DNA of 64,000 nucleotides from Rhizobium sp. CF122 (GCF_000282035.1 NZ_AKKA01000068.1:62001-126000), one strand, 5' to 3'. Positions 30,041 to 40,758 are shown, counted from the stretch's first letter. Notes: generated from the sequence alone by a model not told the origin. A program made the numbers and translations.

Positions 30041-32146
30041 ATGCGCCCCGCCATACTCGATCCGCTGTTTTCGCCCGTTTCCGCCCTGCCCGGCGTCGGC
30101 CCAAAGATCGCCGAGCTGCTGGTAAAGCTGCTTGGGCGCGAAACACCTGACGAGACCCGCGTCGTCGATCTGCTGTTTCATGCGCCGCATTCCCTCATCG
30201 ACCGCCGAAACCAGCCGGGTATCGCTCGCGCGCCTCACGGCGCCATTGTCACGGTCACGGCATGGGTGGATCGCCACCAGGCACCGCCGCGCGGCAAGAG
30301 CAACATTCCGTACCGCGTCATCCTGCACGACGAGACGGGCGAACTGACGCTTGTCTTCTTCCGCGGCCAAGCGGCATGGCTGGAAAAGCAGCTCCCCTTG
30401 GACGAGGAGGTAACCGTCAGCGGCAAGATTGACTGGTTCAATGGCCGTGCGTCGATGGTCCATCCCGACTACATCGTGAAGGCCAGCGAAGCCGAGAACC
30501 TGCCTCTCGTCGAGCCGATCTATCCACTCACCGCAGGTCTTTCCCCGAAGACCCTGCGCAAGATCATCGAAGCGGCGCTGCCGCGCACGCCGGAACTGCC
30601 AGAATGGATCGACTTGGCTCTAGCGCAGAAGCAGGGTCTGCCCTCGATATCAGATGCTTTCCACGGGCTGCACGAACCTCGCGATCCCTCGGATCTCGAT
30701 GCACAAGCCCCTGCCCGTCGCCGTCTCGCCTATGACGAATTCCTCGCGGGCCAACTTTCGCTGAGCCTCGTCCGCCAACGCCTGCGCAAGGTCACCGGCC
30801 AGCCCGTGCACGCCACCGGCCAAGTCAGCAAGCAGATCCTCCAGGCCTTGCCGTTTTCGCCGACCAACAGCCAGAATGCCGCGATTGCCGATATCCTGAA
30901 GGACATGGCCGGCGATGACCGCATGCTGCGTCTGCTGCAGGGGGATGTCGGCTCGGGCAAGACGCTGGTCGCGCTGATGGCGATGGCGGCTGTCATTGAA
31001 AGCGGCGGCCAGGCCGTCCTCATGGCGCCGACGGAAATCCTTGCCCGCCAGCACCACGCAACGATCTCGAAATTTGCCGCATCCGCGGGCCTCGGCATAG
31101 AGGTGCTTACCGGCCGCACCAAGGGGCGCGAACGCGAAGACATCCTGGAAAGGATTGCATCGGGAGAGGCCCAGATCGTCATCGGCACCCACGCGCTCTT
31201 TCAGGACAGCGTCAACTACCGCAATCTGATGCTGGCCGTCGTTGACGAGCAGCACCGCTTCGGCGTCCACCAGCGCTTACGGCTGACGGCGAAGGGGATC
31301 ACGCCGCATATGCTTGTCATGACGGCTACGCCGATCCCGCGAACCCTGGTGCTCGCTGCCTTTGGCGATATGGACGTCTCCAAGCTGACGGAAAAGCCCG
31401 CCGGCAGGAAACCGATACAGACGATCACGATTCCGACCGAACGTACAGGCGAGATCGTCGGTCGCCTGAAGAGTGCTTTGGCAGAAGGCAAGAAGGTTTA
31501 CTGGATCTGCCCGCTCGTCGAGGAATCCGAAGAAAGCGATCTGATGTCGGTGGACGAGCGTCATGCAACGCTCGTTTCCTCGCTCGGTCCGGGCATCGGC
31601 GTGATCCACGGCCGCATGAGCGGCCCGGAAAAGGATGCCGTGATGATGGCGTTCAAGAGTGGCGAAATCCGCCTGCTGGTCGCAACGACCGTGGTGGAAG
31701 TCGGCGTCGATGTTCCCGATGCGACGATCATGGTGATCGAGCATGCCGAACGCTTCGGCCTGGCGCAGCTGCATCAGCTTCGCGGTCGTGTAGGACGCGG
31801 CGACGAGGCTTCGACCTGCATCCTGCTCTACAAGGGGCCGCTTGGCGAAACAGGTCATGCGCGCCTGTCGATCATGCGCGAAACCGAAGACGGCTTCCGC
31901 ATCGCGGAGGAAGACCTGAAACTGCGCGGCGAAGGCGAACTACTTGGCACGCGGCAATCGGGAACACCGGGCTTTCGCATCGCAAGCCTGGAGGCGCATG
32001 CGGACCTTCTTGAGATTGCCCGCCGCGATGCGGCCTATCTGATCGAGCGCGATCCGGATCTGACCGGCGAGCGCGGCAAGGCCGTGCGCACCCTGCTCTA
32101 CCTGTTCCGCCGCGACGAGGCGATCCGCTTCCTGCATGCGGGGTGA
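30041..32146 (+). CDS. recG: ATP-dependent DNA helicase RecG
   Basis: A 701-residue helicase that remodels stalled forks and branched DNA. It shows a wedge/OB domain in the first 250 residues (GVGPKIAELLVKLLGRETPDE), Walker A GDVGSGKTLVALMAM, Walker B DEQHRFGVHQRLRL, the HGRMSGPEKDAVM motif and QLRGRVGRG. The start at 30041 (MRPAILDPLFSPV) fits the family; an in-frame ATG at 29996 would add 15 atypical residues. It is divergent from sdhE-mfd, a repair neighbourhood. Confidence 0.97.
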   Translation: MRPAILDPLFSPVSALPGVGPKIAELLVKLLGRETPDETRVVDLLFHAPHSLIDRRNQPGIARAPHGAIVTVTAWVDRHQAPPRGKSNIPYRVILHDETGELTLVFFRGQAAWLEKQLPLDEEVTVSGKIDWFNGRASMVHPDYIVKASEAENLPLVEPIYPLTAGLSPKTLRKIIEAALPRTPELPEWIDLALAQKQGLPSISDAFHGLHEPRDPSDLDAQAPARRRLAYDEFLAGQLSLSLVRQRLRKVTGQPVHATGQVSKQILQALPFSPTNSQNAAIADILKDMAGDDRMLRLLQGDVGSGKTLVALMAMAAVIESGGQAVLMAPTEILARQHHATISKFAASAGLGIEVLTGRTKGREREDILERIASGEAQIVIGTHALFQDSVNYRNLMLAVVDEQHRFGVHQRLRLTAKGITPHMLVMTATPIPRTLVLAAFGDMDVSKLTEKPAGRKPIQTITIPTERTGEIVGRLKSALAEGKKVYWICPLVEESEESDLMSVDERHATLVSSLGPGIGVIHGRMSGPEKDAVMMAFKSGEIRLLVATTVVEVGVDVPDATIMVIEHAERFGLAQLHQLRGRVGRGDEASTCILLYKGPLGETGHARLSIMRETEDGFRIAEEDLKLRGEGELLGTRQSGTPGFRIASLEAHADLLEIARRDAAYLIERDPDLTGERGKAVRTLLYLFRRDEAIRFLHAG

Positions 32147-32163
32147 GCCGACGCGGCGCCGTG

Positions 32164-32868
32164 CTACATCTCGATGGGTGCCGGCAGGGGCTTGCGTGTC
32201 CGTTCCGGTTTCGCCATGCGCCCGGCAAGCTCTTCCGGCGTGACCAGACCACCGGAGATCAAAAGTTTTGCGGCGTCCTCCGGTGACATGTCGAGCGGAA
32301 CGATCTTTTCGCGCGGCGTGAAGATCAGAAATCCTGCAGTCGGCACCGGCGTTGGAGGCAGGAACACGCAGACCATATCCTCGCCCATCGCCTTGAACTT
32401 CGTCGCGATCTCGCCTTTAGCATCCGTTGATATGAAGACGAGCGCCCAGAGGCCCGGGCTGGGATACTCGATGAGGCCGACCTTCTTGAACGAATTTGTC
32501 TTGTCCTTCAGCACGGTCTCGAAAATCTGCTTCACGCTCTGATAGATGCTGCGCACAAGTGGCACGCGCCGCACCAGCGATTCGCTGAACTGAACGATAC
32601 TCTGGCCGATCAGGTTCTTACCGAGGAAGCCGATAAGCGTGATCGCGACAAGCGCAATCAGCAGCCCTGAGCCTGGCACCGCAAAGTTCAGGTAATTATC
32701 CGGGTCGTAGCGAGCCGGCAGGTACGGCTTAACCCAGCTGTCCGCCCACCGCACCACCGACCATGTCAGCCACAGCGTAATGGCGACCGGCGCACAAATG
32801 ATGAGTCCCGCCAGAAAGTTGTTCCTGATGCGAGTGGCTATCGGCAATCGGGGCAGTTTTTCCGTCAT
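32164..32868 (-). CDS. DUF502 family membrane protein
   Basis: A 234-residue protein with two membrane helices (IICAPVAITLWLTWSVV near residue 22 and LLIALVAITLIGFLGKNLIG near 65) and a soluble domain with RRVPLVRSIYQSVKQIFETVL and FLPPTPVPTAGFLIF, hallmarks of DUF502. Function unknown. The start at 32868 gives the usual short N-terminus; the frame can extend to 32922. It is convergent with recG, 17 bases apart. Confidence 0.9.
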   Translation of the reverse strand: MTEKLPRLPIATRIRNNFLAGLIICAPVAITLWLTWSVVRWADSWVKPYLPARYDPDNYLNFAVPGSGLLIALVAITLIGFLGKNLIGQSIVQFSESLVRRVPLVRSIYQSVKQIFETVLKDKTNSFKKVGLIEYPSPGLWALVFISTDAKGEIATKFKAMGEDMVCVFLPPTPVPTAGFLIFTPREKIVPLDMSPEDAAKLLISGGLVTPEELAGRMAKPERTRKPLPAPIEM

Positions 32869-32989
32869 CGCGTGCTGATAACTCCGTTGAGCAGGCCGGC
32901 TATCGGAAATCAGCTCCCTCATGCTTTCCTATCTGAAAAGCTGCCAGAAATTGCCAAGCCGCACAAGTCTTCAGGGGCCGCACAAGCGG

Positions 32990-34816
32990 TCACTCCACCG
33001 TGACCGACTTTGCTAGATTGCGTGGCTGATCGACGTCCGTGCCCATGAAAACGGCGGTATGGTAGGCAAGCAGTTGGATCGGCAGTGAGAAGATCATCGG
33101 TGCGATGATCTCGTTGACATCAGGCAGCACGATCGTCGCCATCGTAGGCAGCTTCGATGCCGCCGCGCCTGCCTCGTCGGTAATGAAAATGATGCGCCCG
33201 CCACGCGCGGCGACTTCCTGCATATTCGATACAGTCTTGTCAAAGAAGCGGTCAAACGGCGCGATCACAATGACCGGCATGTTTTCGTCGATCAGCGCAA
33301 TCGGCCCGTGCTTGAGTTCGCCTGCGGCGTAACCTTCGGCATGGATATAGGAGATTTCCTTGAGCTTGAGCGCCCCTTCCATGGCAAGCGGGAAGCTCGT
33401 GCCACGACCGAGATAGAGGACGTCGCGGCATTTCGAAAGCTCGCGCGACAGGCTCTCCATCTGCGGTTGGACGAGGTTCAGCACGCGGCTCATGATACGC
33501 GGCATTTCAGCGAGATGGCGGACCAGTTCCCTTTCCTGCTCCGCGCTGATCGTTCCCCTTGCCTTGCCGGCGCCGAGTGCCAGCGATGCCAGGACGGCCA
33601 ACTGGCAGGTGAAAGCCTTCGTGGAGGCAACGCCTATCTCTGGGCCTGCCATGATCGGGAAAACGGCATCCGACTCACGGGCTATGGTCGATTCCTTGAC
33701 GTTGACCACTGCCCCGATCCTCAGTCCGTTCTCCTTGCAGTAACGGAGCGATGCTAGCGTGTCTGCCGTCTCGCCCGACTGCGAGATGAAGAGCGCGGCC
33801 TGCGAGGGCGAAAGCGGCATTTCGCGATAACGGAACTCGGATGCGACGTCGATCTCGACCGGCAGACGCGCGTAGCGCTCGAACCAGTATTTGCCGACGA
33901 GGCCGGCGAGATAGGCGGTTCCGCATGCCGAGATTGCCAGGCTGCTTGTGGCCTTGAAGTCGATCGCGTTGACGTTGTCGCTTATCGTGTTGCTGGCGAA
34001 GTCAACGTACTGGCTGAGGGCGTGCGAGATGACCTCAGGCTGCTCGTAGATTTCCTTCTCCATGAAGTGCCGGTGATTGCCCTTGTCCACCACGTAGGCA
34101 GTCGTCTGTGATATCTGCCGCGGGCGCTTCACCTCGTTGCCGGAGAAGTCGAGGATTGTCGCGCCGTCTCGCGTAAGTACGGCCCAGTCTCCATCGACGA
34201 GGTAGGTGACCTCATTGGTGAAGGGCGAAAGCGCGATCGCATCCGAGCCTAAGAACATTTCGCCTGAGCCGTAGCCCACCGCAAGTGGCGGGCCGGATCG
34301 TGCCGCCATGATCGTGTCGGGGGCGTTCTGGAGCATGATCGCAAGCGCGTAGGCGCCGGTTACCTGGTTCAGCATCTTGAGCATCGCCGCGCGGGGCTCG
34401 AGGCCGTCACGGAGATACTTCGCCATGAGGTGGGCGACGACCTCGGTGTCTGTCTGCGTCTCAAAGACGGCACCCTCGGCGGTCAACTCGTCACGCAGTT
34501 CGGAGAAGTTCTCGATGATGCCGTTATGGACGACCGCAACGCCCTCGACGAAATGCGGGTGTGCGTTGATCTCGTTGGGAACGCCATGCGTAGCCCAGCG
34601 CGTGTGCGCAATGCCGATCGCTCCCGGCAGTGGGTCGCCGTCGAGGCGCTTTTCGAGATTGAAGAGCTTCCCCTCGGCGCGGCGGCGCGCCATCTCGCCG
34701 TTATGTATGGTGGCGACACCCGCCGAGTCATAGCCACGGTACTCGAGCCGCTTCAGCGCATCAACGAGACGCCCTGCAACTGGGCTGCTTCCAACGATTC
34801 CAACAATACCGCACAT
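32990..34816 (-). CDS. glmS: Glutamine-fructose-6-phosphate aminotransferase (isomerizing)
   Basis: A 608-residue enzyme that makes glucosamine-6-phosphate. Cys2 (after the start Met) is the glutaminase nucleophile (MCGIVGIVG), so the start at 34816 is required; GGGGAC lies 6 bases upstream. The N-terminal amidotransferase domain is followed by two SIS domains (ACGTAYLAGLVGKYW, SQSGETADTLASLRYC, LGRGTSFPLAMEGALKLKEISY) and the C-terminal RNLAKSVTVE. It lies 105 bases after glmU on the same strand, so two steps towards UDP-GlcNAc are encoded together. No glmS ribozyme is seen. Confidence 0.98.
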   Translation of the reverse strand: MCGIVGIVGSSPVAGRLVDALKRLEYRGYDSAGVATIHNGEMARRRAEGKLFNLEKRLDGDPLPGAIGIAHTRWATHGVPNEINAHPHFVEGVAVVHNGIIENFSELRDELTAEGAVFETQTDTEVVAHLMAKYLRDGLEPRAAMLKMLNQVTGAYALAIMLQNAPDTIMAARSGPPLAVGYGSGEMFLGSDAIALSPFTNEVTYLVDGDWAVLTRDGATILDFSGNEVKRPRQISQTTAYVVDKGNHRHFMEKEIYEQPEVISHALSQYVDFASNTISDNVNAIDFKATSSLAISACGTAYLAGLVGKYWFERYARLPVEIDVASEFRYREMPLSPSQAALFISQSGETADTLASLRYCKENGLRIGAVVNVKESTIARESDAVFPIMAGPEIGVASTKAFTCQLAVLASLALGAGKARGTISAEQERELVRHLAEMPRIMSRVLNLVQPQMESLSRELSKCRDVLYLGRGTSFPLAMEGALKLKEISYIHAEGYAAGELKHGPIALIDENMPVIVIAPFDRFFDKTVSNMQEVAARGGRIIFITDEAGAAASKLPTMATIVLPDVNEIIAPMIFSLPIQLLAYHTAVFMGTDVDQPRNLAKSVTVE

Positions 34817-34921
34817 AAAAGTCCCCAAAGCCTTCCGTGTTGGAGGCCACTCGTAACGATTCTGTCTTTTTTCTCAATGGCCTCGGCGGTCACTTTCGGT
34901 TTCCGCGCGTTACGCGGAGGC

Positions 34922-36283
34922 TTATGCCTTGGCCTTCTTTGCAGCTTTGATCGCCAGTGCGCGTTCGCGGAGCACGGTTGCCCTGCCCGGCTTCAGTTCC
35001 TGGCGAGCACGGCCAAAGGCCAGCGCATCGGCAGGAACATCCACGGTGATGACGCTGCCGGAGGCCACGTAAGCGTTGTCGCCAATGCTGACTGGCGCCA
35101 CAAGCGAGGAGTTCGATCCGATGAAGGTGTTCGCCCCAATCAGTGTTTCGTGCTTGTTGACGCCGTCATAGTTGCAGGTAATCGTGCCGGCACCGATATT
35201 CGCCCCGGCACCGATCTTCGCGTCGCCGATGTAGGTGAGGTGATTGACCTTAGCCCCCTCACCAATCATCCCGTTCTTAACTTCGCAGAAATTGCCGACT
35301 TTCGAGCCGTTGGCGAGATCGGCACCCGGCCGCAGGCGAGCGAACGGGCCGACGGCTGCGCCGGCGCTGACATGCGCGCCTTCGATGTGCGAGAATGCAT
35401 GAATGACAGCGCCGCCGTCGATCGTCGCGCCGGGGCCGAAGACGACGTTCGGCTCGATCAGCGCGTCTTGCCCGATTGCAGTGTCGTAGGAAAGAAACAC
35501 GGTCTCCGGTGCGATCATCGTCACGCCAGCGATCATCATCTCGTGGCGTCGGCGCTCTTGCCACAGCCGCTCGATCACGGCGAGTTCCGCGCGATTGTTG
35601 CAGCCGGTCATTTCGATTTCGGGTGCGTCGACAGCGGTGACACGGCCGCCGACGGAACGGGCAATTTCCACGAGATCGGTCAGGTAGTATTCGCCCTTAG
35701 CATTGGCGTTGCCGATGCGGGATAGGAGATCGAGTGCCTTGCGGCCGTTGATCGCCATCAGGCCGCTATTGCACCATTTCACGGCACGTTCGGCATCTGT
35801 GGCATCCCTTTCCTCGCGGATGGCGATCAGTTCGCCATCCTTGACGAGCAGGCGGCCGTAACCGGTCGGGCTGTCGGTATGAAAGCCGATGACCACCACA
35901 TCGCTGCCCTCGGCAAGGCCCTGCCGTGCCGCCTTGAGCGGTCCCTCGGTCTGCAACGGAACATCGCCGTAGGTCACTATAATATCGTCATATCCGCGCG
36001 CAATCGCCTCGCGCGCTGCCAGGACCGCATGACCGGTGCCGAGTCGCTCCATCTGCAGGTAGGTTTCGATTTTGACATTCCCGACTTGGGCAGCCTTCGC
36101 CACTTCGTCAGCGTCGCGCCCGACGACGAGCGCGACCGATGAAATGTCGCTCTTTGCCACGGCATCCATAACATGGGCGATCATCGGGCGGTTTGCGACC
36201 GGATGCAGCACTTTCGATTTCGACGACTTCATTCGCGTGCTATCACCTGCAGCGAGAATGACGGCGAGGCAAGTGCGTTCCAT
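34922..36283 (-). CDS. glmU: Bifunctional GlmU: glucosamine-1-P acetyltransferase / GlcNAc-1-P uridyltransferase
   Basis: A 453-residue enzyme making UDP-GlcNAc for peptidoglycan and lipopolysaccharide. The uridyltransferase domain starts [24 protein letters not shown]; the C-terminal left-handed beta helix contains hexapeptide repeats and the catalytic [11 protein letters not shown] and [19 protein letters not shown] stretches. The start at 36283 has a GGAG upstream; a longer frame adds 25 atypical residues. It precedes glmS. Confidence 0.97.
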   Translation of the reverse strand: MERTCLAVILAAGDSTRMKSSKSKVLHPVANRPMIAHVMDAVAKSDISSVALVVGRDADEVAKAAQVGNVKIETYLQMERLGTGHAVLAAREAIARGYDDIIVTYGDVPLQTEGPLKAARQGLAEGSDVVVIGFHTDSPTGYGRLLVKDGELIAIREERDATDAERAVKWCNSGLMAINGRKALDLLSRIGNANAKGEYYLTDLVEIARSVGGRVTAVDAPEIEMTGCNNRAELAVIERLWQERRRHEMMIAGVTMIAPETVFLSYDTAIGQDALIEPNVVFGPGATIDGGAVIHAFSHIEGAHVSAGAAVGPFARLRPGADLANGSKVGNFCEVKNGMIGEGAKVNHLTYIGDAKIGAGANIGAGTITCNYDGVNKHETLIGANTFIGSNSSLVAPVSIGDNAYVASGSVITVDVPADALAFGRARQELKPGRATVLRERALAIKAAKKAKA

Positions 36284-36364
36284 GGTCTGCTCCGAGAATC
36301 CGTTGTGTGCGGCCTTGGCTGCCTCATAGCAGCAAGGCACGGGCGGGACAAAGCTCAAAATGGA

Positions 36365-37117
36365 TCAGGCGGATGCCTTGCTCATCGCCGCATAGGCGTC
36401 GCGGACGTGATCGCGGCCGTCGATGATCACAATCTCCATGGCCTTTCGGGCGCCCTCAACATCGCCGGCGACGATCGCCTCGACGATGCGCATATGCGTA
36501 TCGGCTATGTCTGAAAAGCCGTTCTGCGAGGGCGGTGTACTGATGCGGAACATGCCCACCAGCGCTGCCTCGATCAGACTCCCCAACGTTCGCATAAAGG
36601 GGTTGTGAGAGGCATCGGCTATGGCGAGGTGGAAATGCAGGTCGGCGAGAGCGAGGCTTTCGCTGGTATGGCCCAGAGCCGCCATCTCCGTTGCCAGCTC
36701 ACGCAGGTTCTCAATGTCTTCCTTGCTCGCCCGCTCTGCGACGAGACCGGCGGCAAACGGCTCGAACGCTAGCCGGATGTCGTAAAGCTGCAGAAGGAAT
36801 TCCTCCGTCACGCCGCTGTCGAAATGCCAGGCTATGATCTCACTGTCGAACATGTTCCAGAGGTTTTTTTCCGTCACGCGCGTGCCAACGCGAGCCTTGG
36901 CGACGATCATGCCTTTTGCAGCAAGCGTTTTCATCGTTTCGCGAAGGACGGTGCGTGAGACCTTGAAGCGCTGCGCAAGTTCGGCGTCACCCGGCAGAAT
37001 GCTTCCGACAGGATAGGTTCCAGCAACGATCGCCCTGCCGAGCTCATCCACGACCTGTGCATGGCTCGTTCGCGATTTACGCCCCGTTTTTCCGGTCTCA
37101 AGCAATCTATTGCGCAA
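36365..37117 (-). CDS. GntR-family regulator of the ytf-type transporter (FadR subfamily)
   Basis: A 250-residue regulator. Residues 20-88 are the winged helix (LAQRFKVSRTVLRETMKTLAAKGM), residues 100-235 the FCD domain (ADLHFHLAIADASHNPF, HMRIVEAIVAGD). Such proteins often respond to sugar acids or related sugars. It is the last gene of the transporter operon, 16 bases after the second permease, so it probably regulates the ytfQ promoter by feedback. Effector inferred only from context. Confidence 0.9.
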   Translation of the reverse strand: MRNRLLETGKTGRKSRTSHAQVVDELGRAIVAGTYPVGSILPGDAELAQRFKVSRTVLRETMKTLAAKGMIVAKARVGTRVTEKNLWNMFDSEIIAWHFDSGVTEEFLLQLYDIRLAFEPFAAGLVAERASKEDIENLRELATEMAALGHTSESLALADLHFHLAIADASHNPFMRTLGSLIEAALVGMFRISTPPSQNGFSDIADTHMRIVEAIVAGDVEGARKAMEIVIIDGRDHVRDAYAAMSKASA

Positions 37118-37132
37118 CGAATACCTCCCCGC

Positions 37133-38101
37133 TCAGGCATACCTCTTATTCATACTGGAAAGGAAGAGAATAACCTTCTGCATTAGAATGAATGCAAAAA
37201 GCAAAAGGCCTATCAAGATCTTCGTCCACCAGCTCGAGAGTGTCCCGTCGAAGGTGATATAGGTCTGAATGAGGCCCTGTATCAGGATACCGATGAAGGT
37301 ACCTGCCACGAATCCCGCCCCTCCGGTCAACAGCGTTCCCCCAATGACGACTGCTGCGATCGCATCAAGTTCGACGCCGACTGCTGCCAGAGAATAACCG
37401 GCCGACGTATAGAGCGAAAAAACGATTCCGGATAGACCGGCAAGAAAGCCGGATAATGCATAGATCTGGATCGTCGTGCGCCCGACTGGAACGCCCATGA
37501 GCTGCGCCGTCTGTGGGCCGCCGCCGAGCGCATAGACATTGGTACCGAAGCGCGTGCGATGCGCCAGGAATGTGCCGGCGACAAAGACCAGAAGCATGAC
37601 GCCGCCGATCAGCGTTAGCCGACCACCACCCGGCATCCTGTAGTAGAGGCTTGTCAGCGTTGTGTAGTAGTCGTGATTGATCGGAATGCTGTCGATCGAT
37701 AGCACGAACGCCATGCCGCGTGCCAGGAACATGCCGGCGAGCGTCACGATGAAAGCCGGCATTTCCAGATAGTGAATGATCGCGCCCATTACCGCGCCGA
37801 AGGCGGTTGTGATGATTAGCACCAACACAAACGCAACGAGCGGATGGATTGTGGTGTTTTGCAGGATGACGGCCAGGAAGACACCGGTGAACGCAATGAT
37901 GGAGCCGATTGAGAGGTCGATGCCGCCCGAGATGATGACAAACGTCATGCCGACCGCTGCGATGCCGAGAAAGGCATTGTCGGTCAATAGATTGCCGATC
38001 ACGCGGGTGGACAGAATGTTGGGATACTGCAACGTGCAGATTGCGTAGGAGAGAACGAAGATCACGACCGTTGCAAGGAGAGGAAGATATTTCGAGTTCA
38101 T
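37133..38101 (-). CDS. yjfF: Sugar ABC transporter permease (YjfF-like)
   Basis: A 322-residue integral membrane protein of the BPD_transp_2 family. The GVTFVI-type motif (GMTFVIISGGIDLSIGSIIAF) and PVGRTTIQIYALSGFLAGL are typical of ribose/galactofuranose permeases, with 8-10 helices. It overlaps the preceding permease gene by four bases (ATGA). With YtfT it forms the membrane channel of the transporter. Confidence 0.88.
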   Translation of the reverse strand: MNSKYLPLLATVVIFVLSYAICTLQYPNILSTRVIGNLLTDNAFLGIAAVGMTFVIISGGIDLSIGSIIAFTGVFLAVILQNTTIHPLVAFVLVLIITTAFGAVMGAIIHYLEMPAFIVTLAGMFLARGMAFVLSIDSIPINHDYYTTLTSLYYRMPGGGRLTLIGGVMLLVFVAGTFLAHRTRFGTNVYALGGGPQTAQLMGVPVGRTTIQIYALSGFLAGLSGIVFSLYTSAGYSLAAVGVELDAIAAVVIGGTLLTGGAGFVAGTFIGILIQGLIQTYITFDGTLSSWWTKILIGLLLFAFILMQKVILFLSSMNKRYA

Positions 38102-39117
38102 TGAATCTGCCCTTCCCTGACGCTGCTCGGTCGTCGGCTGAGAACCACGGCCGCCGATTGAACCGCTGGCGACTGAATGACGAGGATCACGATGACGATC
38201 ACCGCCTTGATGATCAGGTTGAATTCCGGCGGGAATCCTGAGAGCAGAATGCCGGTGTTCACAGCCTGAATGATCATTGCGCCGATCAATGAGCCGAGGA
38301 TGCTGAAGCGCCCGCCAAGCAGGGAATTGCCGCCTACGACGACAGCCAGGATCGCGTCGAGTTCAAGCCAGAGACCGGCATTGTTTGCATCCGCCCCCTT
38401 GATATCGGCTGCTACAATGATGCCGGCAATCGAGGCGCAAAGGCTGCTCAGCATATAAACAGCCATCAGCAGCACCGGCGTTCGCACGCCGGAAAGCATG
38501 CTCGCACGTCGATTAATGCCGGTTGCTTCGATCAGCATGCCAAGCGCCGTGCGCCTCACGAGCAGTATTACCAGGGCGCCCATGACCAACCATATGATGA
38601 CAGGCATGGGCAGGAACGCGAAGGAGCCGCTGCCGAGCGCGATCAGCCCTTCATCGTTGAAGGTCATGATGACGCCTTCGGTGATGAGCTGTGCGATCCC
38701 GCGTCCGGCAACCATCAGGACAAGCGTGGCGATGATCGGCTGGATATTGAGGACGGCGACCAGAAAGCCGTTCCATACCCCGCAAAGCAGCCCGACCCCG
38801 ATCGTTACCAGCAGTGTCATGGCAAGCGAATGACCGGATACGATGGATGATGCGGCAACGGCACCGCAGATCGCGATCACAGCGCCGACCGAAAGGTCGA
38901 TCCCCTTCGTTGCAATCACGAGCGTCATGCCGATTGCCAGCAAGGCGACCGGCGCGCCGCGGTTCAGCACATCGATCAGGCTGCCGTAAAGCCGATCATT
39001 CTGAACTACGACATTAAAGAATTGCGGGAACATCATGAAATTCAAGATGAGAATGACCGCAAGAGCGATGAGCTGCGGCGCCAGCCGAATCAGCAGTGCA
39101 TTGAGCGACGATCTCAT
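38098..39117 (-). CDS. ytfT: Sugar ABC transporter permease (YtfT-like)
   Basis: A 339-residue permease paralogous to its neighbour: GMTLVIATKGIDLSVGAVIAICG near residue 62 and LDAILAVVVGGNSLLGG near 260. Multiple hydrophobic helices. It overlaps the ATPase gene by four bases and the YjfF-like gene by four bases, indicating a coupled operon. Confidence 0.88.
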   Translation of the reverse strand: MRSSLNALLIRLAPQLIALAVILILNFMMFPQFFNVVVQNDRLYGSLIDVLNRGAPVALLAIGMTLVIATKGIDLSVGAVIAICGAVAASSIVSGHSLAMTLLVTIGVGLLCGVWNGFLVAVLNIQPIIATLVLMVAGRGIAQLITEGVIMTFNDEGLIALGSGSFAFLPMPVIIWLVMGALVILLVRRTALGMLIEATGINRRASMLSGVRTPVLLMAVYMLSSLCASIAGIIVAADIKGADANNAGLWLELDAILAVVVGGNSLLGGRFSILGSLIGAMIIQAVNTGILLSGFPPEFNLIIKAVIVIVILVIQSPAVQSAAVVLSRRPSSVREGQIQ

Positions 39118-40637
39118 GCGTCCTCCGTCTTCTTTTGGGCGGCGGCGATGGCGTCGACAATGCGCGCTGTGCTGACATTGTCGCCCGTCAGTTCCGCGAC
39201 GTGCTCGCGATCGCGAAGGACCAAGATACGTGAGCTATAGGCGATAAGTTCTTCCAATTCCGAAGAAATAACGATCAGCGACATGCCCTTCGCGCAGAGA
39301 TCTTCGATCAACCGGATAATCTCGGCATGTGCGCCGACGTCGATCCCGCGGGTCGGTTCGTCGAGGATCAGGAAGTCCGGATTGGTGGCCAGCCAGCGCG
39401 CAAGGATCGCTTTCTGCTGGTTGCCGCCCGACAGCAGACGTATCGGCTTCTCCCTGTCCGTCGTGCGGATGTCTAGGGCATTGATGTAACGATCCGCCAG
39501 GGCATTTTGATCGGCGCGAGAAATCGGCCGCGCCCAGCCCCTGCGCGCCTGCAGCGCTAGAGCGATATTCTCGCGAATGGAAAGGTCGCCGATAATCCCG
39601 TCCGTCTTGCGATCCTCCGGACAGAAACCGAATCCGCTGCGGATGGCAGCACGTGGATTCGACAGCGTAACCTGCTTACCGTCGACTTGTGCGGTTCCGC
39701 TGTCAGCCTGCTCGATCCCGAAAAGCAGCTCGGCAGTCTCTGTGCGACCGGAGCCGAGCAAGCCTGCAACGCCCACCACCTCACCGACGCGGACCTCGAG
39801 GTCGAACGGCTTCACCTTGCCACGCTTGCCGTAGCCTTTAAACCTGTATTTGACCGGGCCGGCAGTAACCGAATGCGCCCGCGCTGTTGCTTCGGCATTC
39901 GCCAATTCATGACCGAGCATCATCGAGATCAGGCTCTGGCGAGACAGCTCGGATGTTTCGCGGGTGCCCACTAGCTTGCCATTTCTGAGTACTGTGATGC
40001 GATCACTGACCTCGTAAACCTGCTCTAAGAAATGAGTAATAAAGACAATACCAAGGCCGCGTTCTTTCAAGTTTCGCATGATGCGAAAGAGCATCGCGAC
40101 TTCCTGCGTGTCGAGGCTTGCAGTCGGCTCGTCGAGAATGAGGACTTTGCCGGACAAATCGACCGCGCGCGCGATTGCCACGACCTGCTGCACGGCGACC
40201 GAAAACCGATCGAGCTGTGCAGTCACATCGACGTCTATTCCATACTGATCAAGGAGTGCCCGCGCCTGCCGGTTCATCGCGCGTGCATCGATCATGCCGA
40301 ACCGCTTGGGTTGACGGCCGAGGTATAGGTTCTCGGCGATGCTCAGATTGGGGAGGAGGTTAACCTCCTGATACACCGTGCCGATGCCGAGTTTTTGAGC
40401 CGCGAGCGTATCGGACGGATTGATCTCGGTGCCGTCGAGAGCGAGCCTGCCCTGGTCGCGGTGATAAGCACCCGTAACGCATTTGATGAGCGTCGATTTT
40501 CCGGCGCCGTTTTCACCCAGAAGCGCATGCACCTCGCCCTTGCGCAGCGAGAAATCGACCTTGTCGAGCGCAATGGCGCCGGGGAAGAATTTCGATACTC
40601 CGGAGGCAGTTAGAACGTTCTCGAAATCGTGAATCAT
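39114..40637 (-). CDS. ytfR: Sugar ABC transporter ATP-binding protein (YtfR-like)
   Basis: A 507-residue protein with two fused ATPase domains. The first has Walker A GENGAGKSTLIK and Walker B VLILDEPTASLD. The second has a degenerate Walker A (GLLGSGRTETAE) but a normal signature LLSGGNQQKAILARWLA and FLILDEPTRGIDVG, as usual in sugar importers. The start at 40637 is chosen for family length; a longer frame to 40721 exists. It lies 121 bases after the binding-protein gene. Confidence 0.92.
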   Translation of the reverse strand: MIHDFENVLTASGVSKFFPGAIALDKVDFSLRKGEVHALLGENGAGKSTLIKCVTGAYHRDQGRLALDGTEINPSDTLAAQKLGIGTVYQEVNLLPNLSIAENLYLGRQPKRFGMIDARAMNRQARALLDQYGIDVDVTAQLDRFSVAVQQVVAIARAVDLSGKVLILDEPTASLDTQEVAMLFRIMRNLKERGLGIVFITHFLEQVYEVSDRITVLRNGKLVGTRETSELSRQSLISMMLGHELANAEATARAHSVTAGPVKYRFKGYGKRGKVKPFDLEVRVGEVVGVAGLLGSGRTETAELLFGIEQADSGTAQVDGKQVTLSNPRAAIRSGFGFCPEDRKTDGIIGDLSIRENIALALQARRGWARPISRADQNALADRYINALDIRTTDREKPIRLLSGGNQQKAILARWLATNPDFLILDEPTRGIDVGAHAEIIRLIEDLCAKGMSLIVISSELEELIAYSSRILVLRDREHVAELTGDNVSTARIVDAIAAAQKKTEDA

Positions 40638-40758
40638 GAAAGCGGCTTTTCCTGATAGGGACCGACAATGCCGCGCCGTGGACGGACATGAAATCCCGAC
40701 TGGCATTCGGCAGTTCCGCACCGGCCCGTGATGGACCGGTGCGGCTCTAGCGTCAAAA

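Noticed and set aside
32869..34921. glmS ribozyme or riboswitch upstream of glmS
   Set aside because: The 105-base gap between glmU and glmS is too short and carries no recognisable ribozyme core.
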